Shown in pieces: positions 46,977-57,737 of a stretch of DNA of 64,000 nucleotides. The stretch comes from Bryoerythrophyllum caledonicum (taxonomy: Eukaryota; Streptophyta; Bryopsida; Pottiales; Pottiaceae), in the NCBI GenBank assembly GCA_963971425.1, contig OZ020519.1:25274786-25338785 (forward strand). The letters are read 5' to 3'. The notes beneath the pieces are model-generated. The model had not been told where the DNA came from. It was given only the letters and a program-made list of their open reading frames with translations, and searched no databases. The position numbers and the translations under genes were made by a program. Position 1 is the stretch's first letter. Each line of letters opens with the position of its first letter.

Positions 46977-48433
46977 GTTTCCGGACCCTGCTGGACATGT
47001 TTATTTTCTACTGTAATTATAAATTGAATTGACCCTGTTTATGTTCTACGCAGCCATTTCTAAGCGCGGTTTGCGAGCGCTTCACAATAATCGACGTTGC
47101 AAAGAGCGAGGTAGTGCTCATGAAAGCCGGAAAGTCGAAGGAGCTCTTGCTTACGAACGAGGTAAAGATCATCCGCGACCAATGAGACCTTCAAGCTCTG
47201 GTCAGATGTCATCTCTTCGGCGGCACAGGGTAACCTCATCAACGTCGATTCAACTTTGACGCCCTTGGCAAAGTTCAAGGACGCCAAGTCTTGGCTCCCA
47301 GAGAAGGATGGGGTGCTGACGTGCGAGTTCTTCAAGTTTTTCGGCAACATGACCGAGGCCGATCACGTGAAAATGTGTAAGCACATTCTCAATCGATCAG
47401 GCCCACTGCGGAGACTGCCTTACCGTAAGGTGGTTGTGAAGCAGCCAAATTTTGTGCTGGAGGATTGCTACACCGCCCGAGACTGGGTCGATCGGAGGAA
47501 GAGGAAGGAGGTCGCTCGAATGGAGCTTCAAGTAATCAGGCCGGAGCTGGGCCTCTTCAAGAGCGCTGGAGCGTACAATCGGGCCAACTAGCGGAAGTTC
47601 AAAAAGGACTACAACATCAGCAAGGCTTCAAAGCGTGCCCTTTTGGATTGAGGTCCATTGGATTCGTACTACGCCAACTCGAGGCAGACGGAGTTTTGCA
47701 ACTGCAAATGTGAAGATCTCTCTCCATATGCTAAGGAGTTCTTCAGAGTCTTCCTCGATGTGCGGTCGCAGTTTGTTCCACCGCTAGGGGCCTTGCACTT
47801 TCGTTCGTACAAGGCGGTGACAAATTCGCTCAGCACGTGGCCTTTGGATTCGTGGCGCAACCAAGGTTGCATCGTGAAGCTCGGCATCATTGACTTCCGG
47901 AACATCCCTGGTTTCTCTGGGAAGGCAAAGTCGTCGTTGGATAAGCCTTTCTTCGACGAGTTCATGACGATGTTCGCATCGAAAGGGCAGCCCCCCTTCA
48001 CCGGTCTTCCAACCTAGCTCTTCATTTGCGGCGACGAGTAGTCCCAACTTCAAGTGAAGGCGTTTGTTGAGGGCCCCTCGTTGTGCCATGCGTACGATGT
48101 GCTGCAGTCGAAGTATCTTCCCTCCAAGAACGAGCGCTTGGGGGGATTCGCCCCAAAGAGCAACAATGCTCTCGACCCTACTGGCCTCCTCTTCCTCTTC
48201 AAGAAAGAGCTCACACAGATCTCGGCGGTGAAGAAGACCTACGCAACTCCGAAGCATGTGCTGCACACCAAGCTTCGCAAGAACAACGAGCTAGCGTACT
48301 CGATGAACATGAACGAGCTGAAGATGGAGTTCTTCATCAAGGTCCTGGAACTGTTTTGCAAGAGGGGGGAGGCAGTTGTCCAACTGTTTTGCGGGACAAA
48401 AATACTAACGGCGAGTGTGGTAAGTTTCCCTGT

Positions 48434-48679
48434 AGTTTAGCTCGAGCCGAGCTAAACTGTAGATACCTTCCTAAGTCGTGCATTGATTGTTTCAGACTGG
48501 TTTTTCTTATGCTTTTTGTAGCATTGCACTTTAGCTCGAGTCAAGCTAATGTGCTGGCTTAGACTTAGATGTTTTTGTATAGATGTTAGCAATCACGTTG
48601 TGTCCTTTGAAGTTAAAATTGCTGGGATTTAGTATTTGTATTGCTTTGCATTCACTTTAACTCGATTCGACCTAAAGTG
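48434..48679. repeat. Three intronic palindromes
   Basis: 48434-48458 (arms AGTTTAGCTCG), 48535-48554 (TGCACTTTAGCTCG with partial complement) and 48653-48679 (CACTTTAACTCGA with TCGACCTAAAGTG). All fall in the intron about 48420-48706. Confidence 0.85.
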
Positions 48680-49761
48680 TTACTTATCTAATCCATTGGT
48701 GTCCAGATGTTGGATCTTGAGGCATTCTGCATCTCCCACGACACCGGTGAGCATGACCTCAACGACGCCGTAGAGGTCCCGTTGACGTTAGATAGGGCCG
48801 ATTTCGTCGTTGGTGTGTATCATGTCAACGGGGAGATCTTCCCCGAGCTTGGCATGGCCGTTGCTAAGGGGAAGGGAAAAGCAAGTATTGACCTCGTCGA
48901 TGAGGAGGAAGATGTGGACTCGATCCCCCTGGATGTGTGCCCGAGCTCGAGCACGGCCACTCCGAAAGATGAATCCCATGACGACTTCAATGACGCCACT
49001 CCGTTGGAGTTTCACAGTGGCTCTCAATCTGAATCGGGAGACACAATCGGTACGTCGGGGCAGCGACTCGAGTTCCTAGAGTTGGATTCCCTAGATATTT
49101 CTAAGAGGCCTCATTCAGCTCCCACCTTGGGCGGGTCATCCGCTCGTCCCGCGGCCAAGAAGAGAAAGGTCGTCAGCGAGAGCGGTCGCTCTCCGTTGGC
49201 TTCGGCGAGCAGTGCTCAAGACGACAACAGGTTGATCACCCTCGAGAAGAAGCTCGAAGAGGAGGCCACCCATCGGAGGTTGATGGAGCAGCGGCTGGTG
49301 GAGCGTGACGAGGAGCTCAAGAGCCTACATCGGAGGCGTGACGAAGAGATGAAGAGGGACCAAGAGTAGAGGCATGCTGACATGATGCTCATGCTAGAGA
49401 GATTCATGTCGACTAAGTTGCATGTTGTCGCCACGACACCATCTGCAGTTAATGCTACGATCTCCCAGCCTCCCCTCTCAACAGAAGAAGGGACTAGGAC
49501 TCTGTCCCACGGTTCGATGCTGCCGTCTCCGGCGGGTTCCTCCCCCGTCTCCATGGAGGCTCAATTGCTTCTTGTTCCTCCATCCTCGTTGAACCGCTCA
49601 TCTTCCCTTCCGAAGTCGCCCGCTCGGGACGTATCTGTCGAAGATGTCCCCAGCTCATTGTCAGGTTAGTATAACGTAGTTGCGAGTGTATAGAGGCAGA
49701 ACATTTTGTAAATGTCTAATTTTGTACTCCAATTTTTTTATAAATATTACAGTACTCAACA

Positions 49762-49790
49762 GCACTTCAGCTCGACTCGAGCTAAATTGC
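49762..49790. repeat. Intronic palindrome
   Basis: CTTCAGCTCGACTCGAGCTA within the intron about 49665-49869. Confidence 0.75.
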
Positions 49791-50280
49791 TTGACATGTG
49801 ACGACTCTGACTTGTATCAGTGTCCTATGTGCGCATCTGCTGATAGGTTGAAGTTGTTGAATTTTTCAGATCTAAGTTTCGGTGATGACGCGATTGCTCA
49901 CCCAGTCATAGATGAGGTCGTCCAAACTGCAGTCCCAGTCGTAGAAGAGGTCGTCCAAGCTTCAGCCATGCTCGTAGACGAGATCAATCTTGATTCTGCT
50001 GTCCCGGAGCCACCTCTTCTTGTCTCGGAACCGTGCCCCCAAATGGTTGTGGAGCACTCGGAACCCTTGGCAGCATGCAGGGTTCGTTGCGATTGATGGG
50101 GGTCCTAGACGAAATGTTGCAAGACGATGAAGTTCTCAAGGTATTCTTCTAACACTTTCCACACTCCACTCTCCTCCATGACACCCCTGGTTTGCCTCTT
50201 TTGTTCTACATTTTGTTGACCCGTCGTTGTTAATGAATCTTTAGTAATATTGTTTGTTCTCCTGGCATTTTCGAACCAGG

Positions 50281-51650
50281 TCTGCGAGGCATCAATAAGT
50301 GGTGCTAGTAATCTAGAAGAAATACCTAGAGTCCTATCAGATTTCGAAGGCAGGTGGTTGAATGTTGTGCTGGACCTCAATGGGATTCTATGCATGTGTG
50401 AGCCCGCGTGGTAGGCCAAGAGATTCAGGAACTCTGACCCATCCATTCACTCGGCTTCGCTGCCAACCAAAGTAGACCCTAAACTAGTCCGAGTGCGCCC
50501 AGGTTGTGCTGAATTCCTCACGAAGTTGTCTAAGTTTGCCATCATCACGATCTGGAGTTCGATGATGACATCTACAACACATCAGATGTATAAATATCTT
50601 TTTCAGCATTGAACTTCGTACCCTCTCAGGATCTTTGGTCAGGAGAATTGCGATAGGATTCCCGAGTGTAGAGTCGGTACCACAACAATCTACATGAAGG
50701 AATTTGGCACTCAAAAAGACATCTTCTTGAAGACGTTATCGTACCATCCCTTTAATAGGTTGGGTCGTGAGTATACCCCGACGAATACACTTGTCATTGA
50801 CAATAGCCCGATTAAGCACATGCTCAATTTGCCGGAGAAAGTCCTACTTCCATCATGGTCGCACAATCATGATGGCGCCAGAGAGCATTCGGTACTACTA
50901 GAGGAATTGCTGCCATATCTCTCTGACCTTCATCTATTTCCGAAGGGTCTAGCTCAGTACCGGGCCGAACATCCCTCGGGTCAGAAGATGTTCTATAATG
51001 ATTAGAAGACGTGTGGTCAATCTCCGAGTATCTAGAACGCAATCCAAGCGTCTCAGAATCTCCCCTCTTAATGTCGTTGAGAACGCTTAGATCTCTATTA
51101 CACTTCAGGTCGGATAGAGCTAAATTGTATCGATTGACTACAGCTCCATTTTGTAAATTTTGTTGGGCCATTTTTTGTGTATATATATTTTTGATAAATG
51201 AAACCGAGATGTTTCACCACTTTGTTTGTTGTGCGGATTGAATACCTACTGCTGATGGAATGTCGTCCTGTTTTGAATGATTGGAATTTTCATCTATTGT
51301 TCTGAGGTATGTGAGCATCACTTTGGTTGAAATTTCTACAGGACTGTGATTGTCGGGCGTCCGTAGATTACTTGTTGGGCCCTGAGGAGTTCGTCCTTTC
51401 CCTTTGGAGTAAAGGGCTTTTGTTGCACTCTACTGCAACCGCGCAGTCAACCATGGATTATTCGACCATGGCAGTGGACGACGGAGTTGTTGAAAGCCCT
51501 ATTGTGCGGGAGCCAATTCATGAAAGGATCAACTCACCTTCGCCATAGTGGCCTCGTTCAGTTCCAAGGTCTCCGTGTCAGAATCCGGATATTTGTACTC
51601 CCGCAAAGCGTATTCTTTATGACGGTTTAAGGGATGTAACTTACCCTCGC
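50281..51650 (+). pseudogene. FCP1/NLI-interacting-factor-like HAD phosphatase segment, broken
   Basis: A single frame from the acceptor at 50280 reads WLNVVLDLNGILCMCEP (motif I region), VRPGCAEFLTKLSKFAIITI and NTLVIDNSPIKHMLNLPE (motif IV region), then HSVLLEELLPYLSDLH. This is the FCP1-homology layout. The second Asp of the DxD motif is Asn, and the DD of the last motif is DN. Stops interrupt it at 50412 (TAG), 50610 (TGA) and 51003 (TAG). A further exon probably starts at 51343 (DCDCRASVDYLLGPEEFVLS). It may be the C-terminal part of the preceding gene: an upstream exon MQGSLRLMGVLDEMLQDDEV (donor at 50139) reads straight into it, but is one frame off the 49.9-kb exon. Confidence 0.5.
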
Positions 51651-51849
51651 TCGCTCACGGTGTGTGTTATGCTCACCTCCAAGTTATTGCACTATTGAGT
51701 CGTTCTTGCCTAGGCAATCTTAGTTTGTTGTTGAGCTACATTGCACTCATGTAGGTTTGCTTCATTTGAGCTTATTTTGATTCGTTGGATGTTAAACGTG
51801 CTCTGTGAATTTATCCTTCATCATTTTAGCTCTATTTGACCTAAAGTGC
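51101..51849. repeat. Two degenerate palindromes
   Basis: 51101-51128 (CACTTCAGGTCGGATAGAGC) and 51823-51849 (TTTTAGCTCTATTTGACCTA), both between probable exons of the FCP1-like frame. Confidence 0.55.
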
Positions 51850-51889
51850 ACTAGGATGGATCTTAATGATACAGTTTTCATGTGTGCCA

Positions 51890-53122
51890 TGTAGGAATAT
51901 TCGACCTAGAGTGGATTTGTTTGGGTTGTATGTGGCACCTATTGTGCAGGAACCATCTGGTAAATGTCTCCGCCCCCGTATTCTCTCAAGAAATACTACT
52001 GAAAACAAATGCTCTCCTTCAGCTCCCACCCGCCGACACTCGCTGCCCAAATCAAACACTGACGAGGTGCGTAGGCGGGGTTTGCAGTGTCTTCTAGAGA
52101 GTCCATTAATGTAAGAGAATGGCACAACATGGACTAGGCAACGTCAGAGGGCTTTTTTGAAGACGCATATAGAGGCTTATGGAGGAACTCCCTAGACCAT
52201 TCAATTAGTGATAGGACGATTGTGTTTTGCCTTGGGATAAATGAGTGTTGTGTGTGACTTTTTTCATGAAGTTTTGAATAAAGCTTGGATTAATGGTACA
52301 TGCTTCCTTTACCGTTACCATTTTTTTGGACATTTGGCTAATTTGGTCCATCCATGGAATGAAATATAGTATTCTTGGTACATTGTCTTTATGCTTTGCA
52401 CCTACAAATGTCTATATATATTGATACTTCAAAGATCATATATCTTCAAAGTCATGGAAATCTCCCAATATAACGAATATGGTGTTCTTTGTGTGCATAA
52501 ATTCAGATAGCTTAGTGAATTTGAAATGTCGACTCATGCTTGCCGAAAAGTACGCATGCAACATTTGCAAAAGCGTCTCAATTTTTGCAATCATCGGTAA
52601 ATGCGTGAGCGTCTTCATGGCCAAGTTTGTTTTGTTACAAGTTTGTTTTGTTACTGAAACGGTGAACGAAGCAACGGTGTCCTAAATGAGCTTGGTAACC
52701 CCCCCTCTTGATCTCTACGCAGAACAAGGTACAATTTAATAGAAAATTAGAAGTTCTTTCGCAATGGCTGAGTAGACCTCTTAAAAATTTTCAGCTCTAG
52801 GTAAGAAAGAAATATGCTATATTAAAAACAGAGAGCAAAAAGGAGGCCCACATCAAAGGATCATATAGGAAACGAAGCAGAGTTTTCAAAATTGTTTGAA
52901 GTTCTTCTTTATAGCTATTCTATAAATTGTTCTGGCAACAAGATTGCAGTGCAAAATGGTGTACGAGGTGTATCAAATGAGGCAGACAACTTGAAGAATG
53001 AGGTCACCGTGAACATACGTCCTTCATCAATGAATGAATCTCACACATAAACCACAACATATAGATGCATCCACACTGAAAGCATCACTGAATCATCCCT
53101 ACACAATACATGATCACTGAAT
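51890..53122. other. Unassigned DNA after the FCP1-like frame
   Basis: A possible last exon after acceptor GTAG (51893) reads IFDLEWICLGC. Beyond 52.1 kb I see no supported gene; the stretch is AT-rich. Confidence 0.3.
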
Positions 53123-54017
53123 TCATCCCCACACAAGACAACTTAGCCATGGAGCAACATAAACCAAAAACTTCACCACACAAAAGATGAGAAACACAAA
53201 ATTGGAGTTGAAGTACCGAAAAACCTCTGCAGTGTCTGCCCCAAATAATATCCACTCGCATTGCATGTCTCCCCGAGACATGCCACCCTTACCCTTGATG
53301 GCATCGATAATGCAAATGGCCAGCTTTGTAACGCTAGCTCCCTCCGTTAAATTCTCCAAGGACAGCAGTAATCATGCACAACGTAAGCATGAATGGATAT
53401 CCAGGAGACGTTGTCAACCGTGGTGACCTTGTGACAAGTGATTGCAAAGTAGCTGCAGGCCATCACTTTCTCTAAATTAGTCTTCAGCACTATCTCTTTC
53501 TGGATATTCAGCCATTGTCCACCCAACCGAATTGCTCAAGTGCATGGGGCTCAAGTGAGTAATCTTCAAAAATGTGAACATGCCTTGTAACTCTCGTACT
53601 CCAGCATGGGGCGACCAGTGGACAACCGGTGGAATATTGTTGCGACGTGTTGTATCTTTCGCTCCTTCTCTCCATTCACCTCGACGTTGACTTGTTCAGC
53701 TATACTTGGCCGATTTATCATTTGCGTATCCTGCACTGTCACGGTCATGGCAGTCTTGTTCAAATAGACGTCGCCCTTCTTCACCCCAAGTGCGGCAGAT
53801 CCTTCTCTGCAGTGCGTTTCCCGACGTGTTTTTCAAGGGTGTTCGTCTTCGGGCCCATGGTGAATGACCTGGCGTTAACCTGAGTGCAGATCTTGCACCA
53901 AACCTTGTGGACAAAGGTGTCCCGCTCCCCACGCACCATCTCTGTCCACAGATGCTGGAGCGCCCAAGTGTCCAGGCATTTCCTCGTGATCTCGTAGCTC
54001 TTAGATTCACTGCACAC
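53123..54017 (-). pseudogene. hAT-like transposase remnant, N-terminal half (BED-type zinc finger)
   Basis: Reading 54017 downward: FVHKVWCKICTQVNARSFTM with LEKHVGKRT (a BED-like C-x2-C-x(n)-H finger), then KKGDVYLNKTAM, then SVTKLAICIIDAIKGKGGMS and CEWILFGADTAEVFRYF. These are the successive N-terminal landmarks of plant DUF4371/ZNF862-like hAT-derived proteins. Frames shift between the pieces, so it is dead. The gene continues, in family order and on the same strand, at 34.39-33.79 kb. The first codon lies only a few bases from the start of NAC duplication copy 2. Confidence 0.6.
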
Positions 54018-55395
54018 AATATTAAATCATAAGTTGTTCGTGTAAAAAGATCATATTAAGACTTCAATGTTATGTTACTGCTGATTGTGTATGTGGAGGA
54101 GGTGAAAGTTTTATTAAATGAATTATGTGAAACCTCATAATATTGCTCGTTTTCTGAACATGATCAGGGTTTATGAAGTTGATGACACGATGGCCCTGAT
54201 GTTCAATTGAGCAGACTGCTTTTACAATCTGAGTCACAGAAAGTTCTTATTGGCGGCAATCAAAGAACACAAAACATGGTACTGACTCATAAGAAGTGGC
54301 ACTGCATGAAAGGACTTACATCGAAGTCCGCCTCCAGAACTGCTGTGAAACAAACTGCCAACAAACCATACAACAACGTCGTACAGACTTCCAACAAACG
54401 GTAGAGACCGCCAAACAACGATACGACAATATGGTACAGACTGCGGACAGATAAATTTCTCTATTCCGATGATGCAAAACGACATGCTTTCTGCTACAAA
54501 CTTCATGCAACATGCACATGAAGCTACTCCATCCAGATGTCGAATAACCCAGTTCATTTCACTACTTCAACAGGGTCCAGAATGGTATCACTGTATGTTT
54601 CTCTGTATCTATGGAGACAAGCTTTTCATATGACTAAATGCTGGTGGCAGTCACCATTGAAGAAAGCATCTACAAGGTAAGGGTGTATGCAGGAAGTAGA
54701 ACGGACACCAAAGAAGGGTTCCTCATCAACGATCCTGATACCTACATTTCTCACTAGTACTGTTTCAGCTTCGTCGTGAAGGCCACGTTCTGACTACGGC
54801 CAAAGTATGCTGCACAAAACTTTGAATCCACATGGTCAGGGACTTGGGGCGGCCTTCGAAGCTTGAACTTGAACAATGGGAGAGCACACTTTTTTGTCGT
54901 GAAGGGTTTCTGAAAAGTATAGGCCTTGTATCTGTGACTTGGAGCTAACGTCATTGAAAGTGACCGCAGGCCTCCGCTTACTTCTGATCCTATTCATGCG
55001 GTCCTCACAAACTATCAGAAACTTTCCGTTCATTTGGGTTTTCGTAGACTTTACTGACACGAACTTGGATGTAGTTGATATTTGTACATATTCCGAGTGG
55101 CTGTGTTTTGGCTTCCTTGAGATGCTGGGGGCTCGAGAAACCAGGGTTGGTTTCTGCACTTGTTCGCTTTCGCTTCATGATTTCGATTAGGCCTCCTCCC
55201 AGAACAGAACCAGGGCTCTTTCTCATTTTTCATTGTTTTCCACTTCTACTACACATGGTACAGCCTGTCCGTTGCTGCTGCTGCTGTTGTTGCAGAAGAG
55301 CAGCAGCGTCAATGGAGGCAATAAAGTAATCGAACTTTGCAGGATGCAGATGTCCCCATTCGTGAGATTCCCGTAGCAAGAGTCGCTCTCAACTC

Positions 55396-56106
55396 TCACC
55401 TCAACAAATCGTTTATTTCCAAGAAGTCATCGTCGTCAGGAAAACCGCCGCCGTTGATGAAGGCCTCCTTCCACCAATCCTCCTCCATGGTCGTGTGAAC
55501 AGGCTCCTCCGCCATAAACTCTGCCAGGGCCTGCATGATCATGTTCGTCTCTTCGACCTTCACCTCGGGTTCTTCGTGAACAGGGAGGGCTTCCTCGACG
55601 AAGGGCGCACCGTACTGCTCCCCGATCTTCGGCCCCGCGCCGCTCTTCTTGAACACGCGAGCGAGCACATAAGGCTCCTGGTCCCCCGTCAAGCTCTCGT
55701 ACACCCCGTCCTCCATCCGGTACTCGTGCATCACCCAGTCCGTCCGCTCCCCGCGCGGCGCGCGCCCCGTGTGGTACACCAGCGTCTTCTTCATCCCGGT
55801 CGACTTGGTGGACCGCACGAGGCGATCCTTCCCGGTCGACTTCCAGTACCCGCGCCCCGTCGCCCGGTTGGTGCGCGACCCGTTCGCATACTTCCTGTCG
55901 CGAGCGCAGTAGAAGTACCACTCCTGATCGTCGCTCTGCACCGCAGACAATGCAGGCAAGTCCCACGGCTCCACCTTGTACAAGTCCACCACCGCTATCG
56001 GATTCATCTCGATCACCCGCCCGACTATCTTCCCCTTCAAATAGAACGCCACCAGCTCCACATCCGTCGGATGAAACCGAAACCCCGGCGGCAGTCGCTG
56101 CGCCAT
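55396..56106 (-). CDS. NAC-domain transcription factor, copy 2
   Basis: Paralogue of the NAC gene at 31231-31944. From the conserved MAQRLPPGF start the frame is 236 residues; an extra T upstream opens an in-frame ATG at 56127 (MHFEGEA extension) in this copy only. The NAC domain is identical in protein to copy 1, and the DNA of about 610 bp differs at one position. The tail differs: HTTMEEDWWKEAFI here against HATMEVEDMWKEAVI, with a 3-nt deletion. The same donor (GTTGAG then gtgaga) overlaps the stop, so spliced extension is possible. Both copies look intact; expression cannot be judged. Confidence 0.9.
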   Translation of the reverse strand: MAQRLPPGFRFHPTDVELVAFYLKGKIVGRVIEMNPIAVVDLYKVEPWDLPALSAVQSDDQEWYFYCARDRKYANGSRTNRATGRGYWKSTGKDRLVRSTKSTGMKKTLVYHTGRAPRGERTDWVMHEYRMEDGVYESLTGDQEPYVLARVFKKSGAGPKIGEQYGAPFVEEALPVHEEPEVKVEETNMIMQALAEFMAEEPVHTTMEEDWWKEAFINGGGFPDDDDFLEINDLLR

Positions 56107-56989
56107 TGCTTCCCCCTCAAAATGCACTAAAACCCCTCCTTCGCTAGGGCCTAGGGTTTAAGCCTCGATGGACAAAACCAAAATAAAGCCGGCAGCCTCC
56201 AAGAGCAACAACCCTAAGAAAATTACGTCCCCTCCGCCGATTAAAAACAGCAACACACGCCCGCTTCCAACAAACTCCACAATCCGCACACAAAATTTGA
56301 TCAAATCGCGCCTTCTCAAGAAGAGCCACTACCTCCACGTCCGCCTTCACAACACCCTCGAATTCTTCAGCAACAACAGAAGCGAAACGGGAGAGCCACG
56401 ACGCAGAATGCACCAAACCCTAGCACGACCTCTGGCACTCCGACGTGGGCTCGCTCCTCGTCCGCTCACCCTCCACCTCCCTCGCCCTCGCCGATGCATC
56501 ACCTCGACGCTTCCGCCTGCTCTCCTCCTCGTCCGCCTTGAAGATGTGAACGATGTGACCCCGAAGCGAGCAATTTATAAGAGGCTCCACAAACACAGAC
56601 AGCGTCGTTCCAACGCAGAGAGCATGAGACGATTGTGTCGGCACAACTTGGCTTCATGGTGAAGAGTGAGACTGGAGACAGGATAGCCGTCCGATGAAGA
56701 AGGCAGGACCGTTGGATGCGAGAGGGACTTCAGATAAAGTGCAATTAAAGGGAGACTGAATTAAAGGGGAAATCGGTATCGGACCCCCAAAGCCGTGAGG
56801 CTTATGTGTGAGTCTTTGTGATCTACGAATGGAAGGTTTCTTTGGGGTTGGTTTTGGGTGATTCGGGACTTATTGTTGAAGGGCTTGTACTAAACTAATC
56901 TTTGAATATTAGACGCTTATTATTAGGACCAATTCGGGCTGGTTCCTATTGACTCACTTTTGATCTTCTTTTTTTTTAGTTTTTTTTTA

Positions 56990-57655
56990 ATGGAGATGTG
57001 GCATTGTAGTAGCTTTGTGGGAATATGAGTTTCTCACACCGCTTTGAAAAAAGAATTATGCTCTTTCAAGTGCAAAGCTAGGGACTGTGGATAGGTTGAA
57101 GATTTTTGCTCAAAGCTTCTATTGACATTAGGATTTTTCGTACATATAAAGGATATTAGTTTCTTTAATAATGCCCAAAACAAATTGTCTTTAGTGTAAA
57201 ATAACTTTCAAACCCAAGTGAAACATTTCACACATTGTCTAGAAGGTACTAAACAAACTTTGTCTTTTTGATTTAAAACTTGGGGATCTTCATATTTTTA
57301 ATTTTTGTGCAACGGAATATGGTGTTAAACTTTGTATTGGCGGTTCGGATGATCAATTTAGAAATTTTAAATTCACAAAACAATAAAACATGAATTGACA
57401 AATTTGAACCTCCTGTCCTTGTACAAATATTTTGAATATGCTATACCCCTTTTTTACCTCTAAAAGTTGGTGTGCAAGGAATTGATACCATGATGGACAT
57501 GATGGTGATGAATTTAGACCTTGTGTGGTGCAAAACTTTCACAATAAGTGAAGTCTAAGTTTGATGATCCACTGAACGAGGAAAGAAAACGAACCAATTT
57601 TTAAACTTTAAACACGATAACTTCTTTAACTTTAAACATTATAAATCTTTTAAGT
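56990..57655 (-). repeat. R1 repeat inserted in NAC copy 2
   Basis: R1 blocks inverted (TTGTCTTTAGTG near 57190, then ATTTAGACCTTGTGTGGTGC near 57511). The corresponding place in copy 1 (about 32.9-33.1 kb) is about 600 bp shorter and lacks these blocks. Confidence 0.6.
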
Positions 57656-57658
57656 AAA

Positions 57659-57737
57659 AAAGTGGTACCATGTCATGAAGCATCTATATGGCATTGGATA
57701 ACAACAAGATAAATTCTTCATGACATGGTACCACTTT
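57659..57737. repeat. Perfect 22-bp inverted repeat with 35-nt loop
   Basis: AAAGTGGTACCATGTCATGA (57659 on) pairs perfectly with the segment 57716-57737. The foldback has the size of a small plant hairpin precursor. The aligned site in NAC copy 1 keeps only a diverged right arm. Confidence 0.8.

Larger units (their letters stand above)
44562..50139 (+). pseudogene. Decayed element-borne gene with ParB-like (GQHS) and methylase-like segments
   Basis: Probable exons read by eye: a leader ending about 44087 (AAAG then gtaagt), a short ATG exon ending 44620, a frame from 45551 to 46825, exons 47054-about 48419, 48707-about 49664 and 49870-about 50097. The frame contains RDYVYYIINGQHSVAASKAM, which resembles the ParB/DGQHR box. 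Much later comes FIKVLELFCKRGEAVVQLFC followed by GTK, which resembles the VLDxFxGxGTT motif of DNA N4/N6 methylases. A charged coiled coil follows (KKLEEEATHRRLMEQRLVER). ParB-methylase fusions are known in phages and mobile elements; the link here is inference. In-frame stops (mostly TAG) and a frameshift near 47180 break it. No DPPY-type catalytic motif was seen. Confidence 0.45.
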
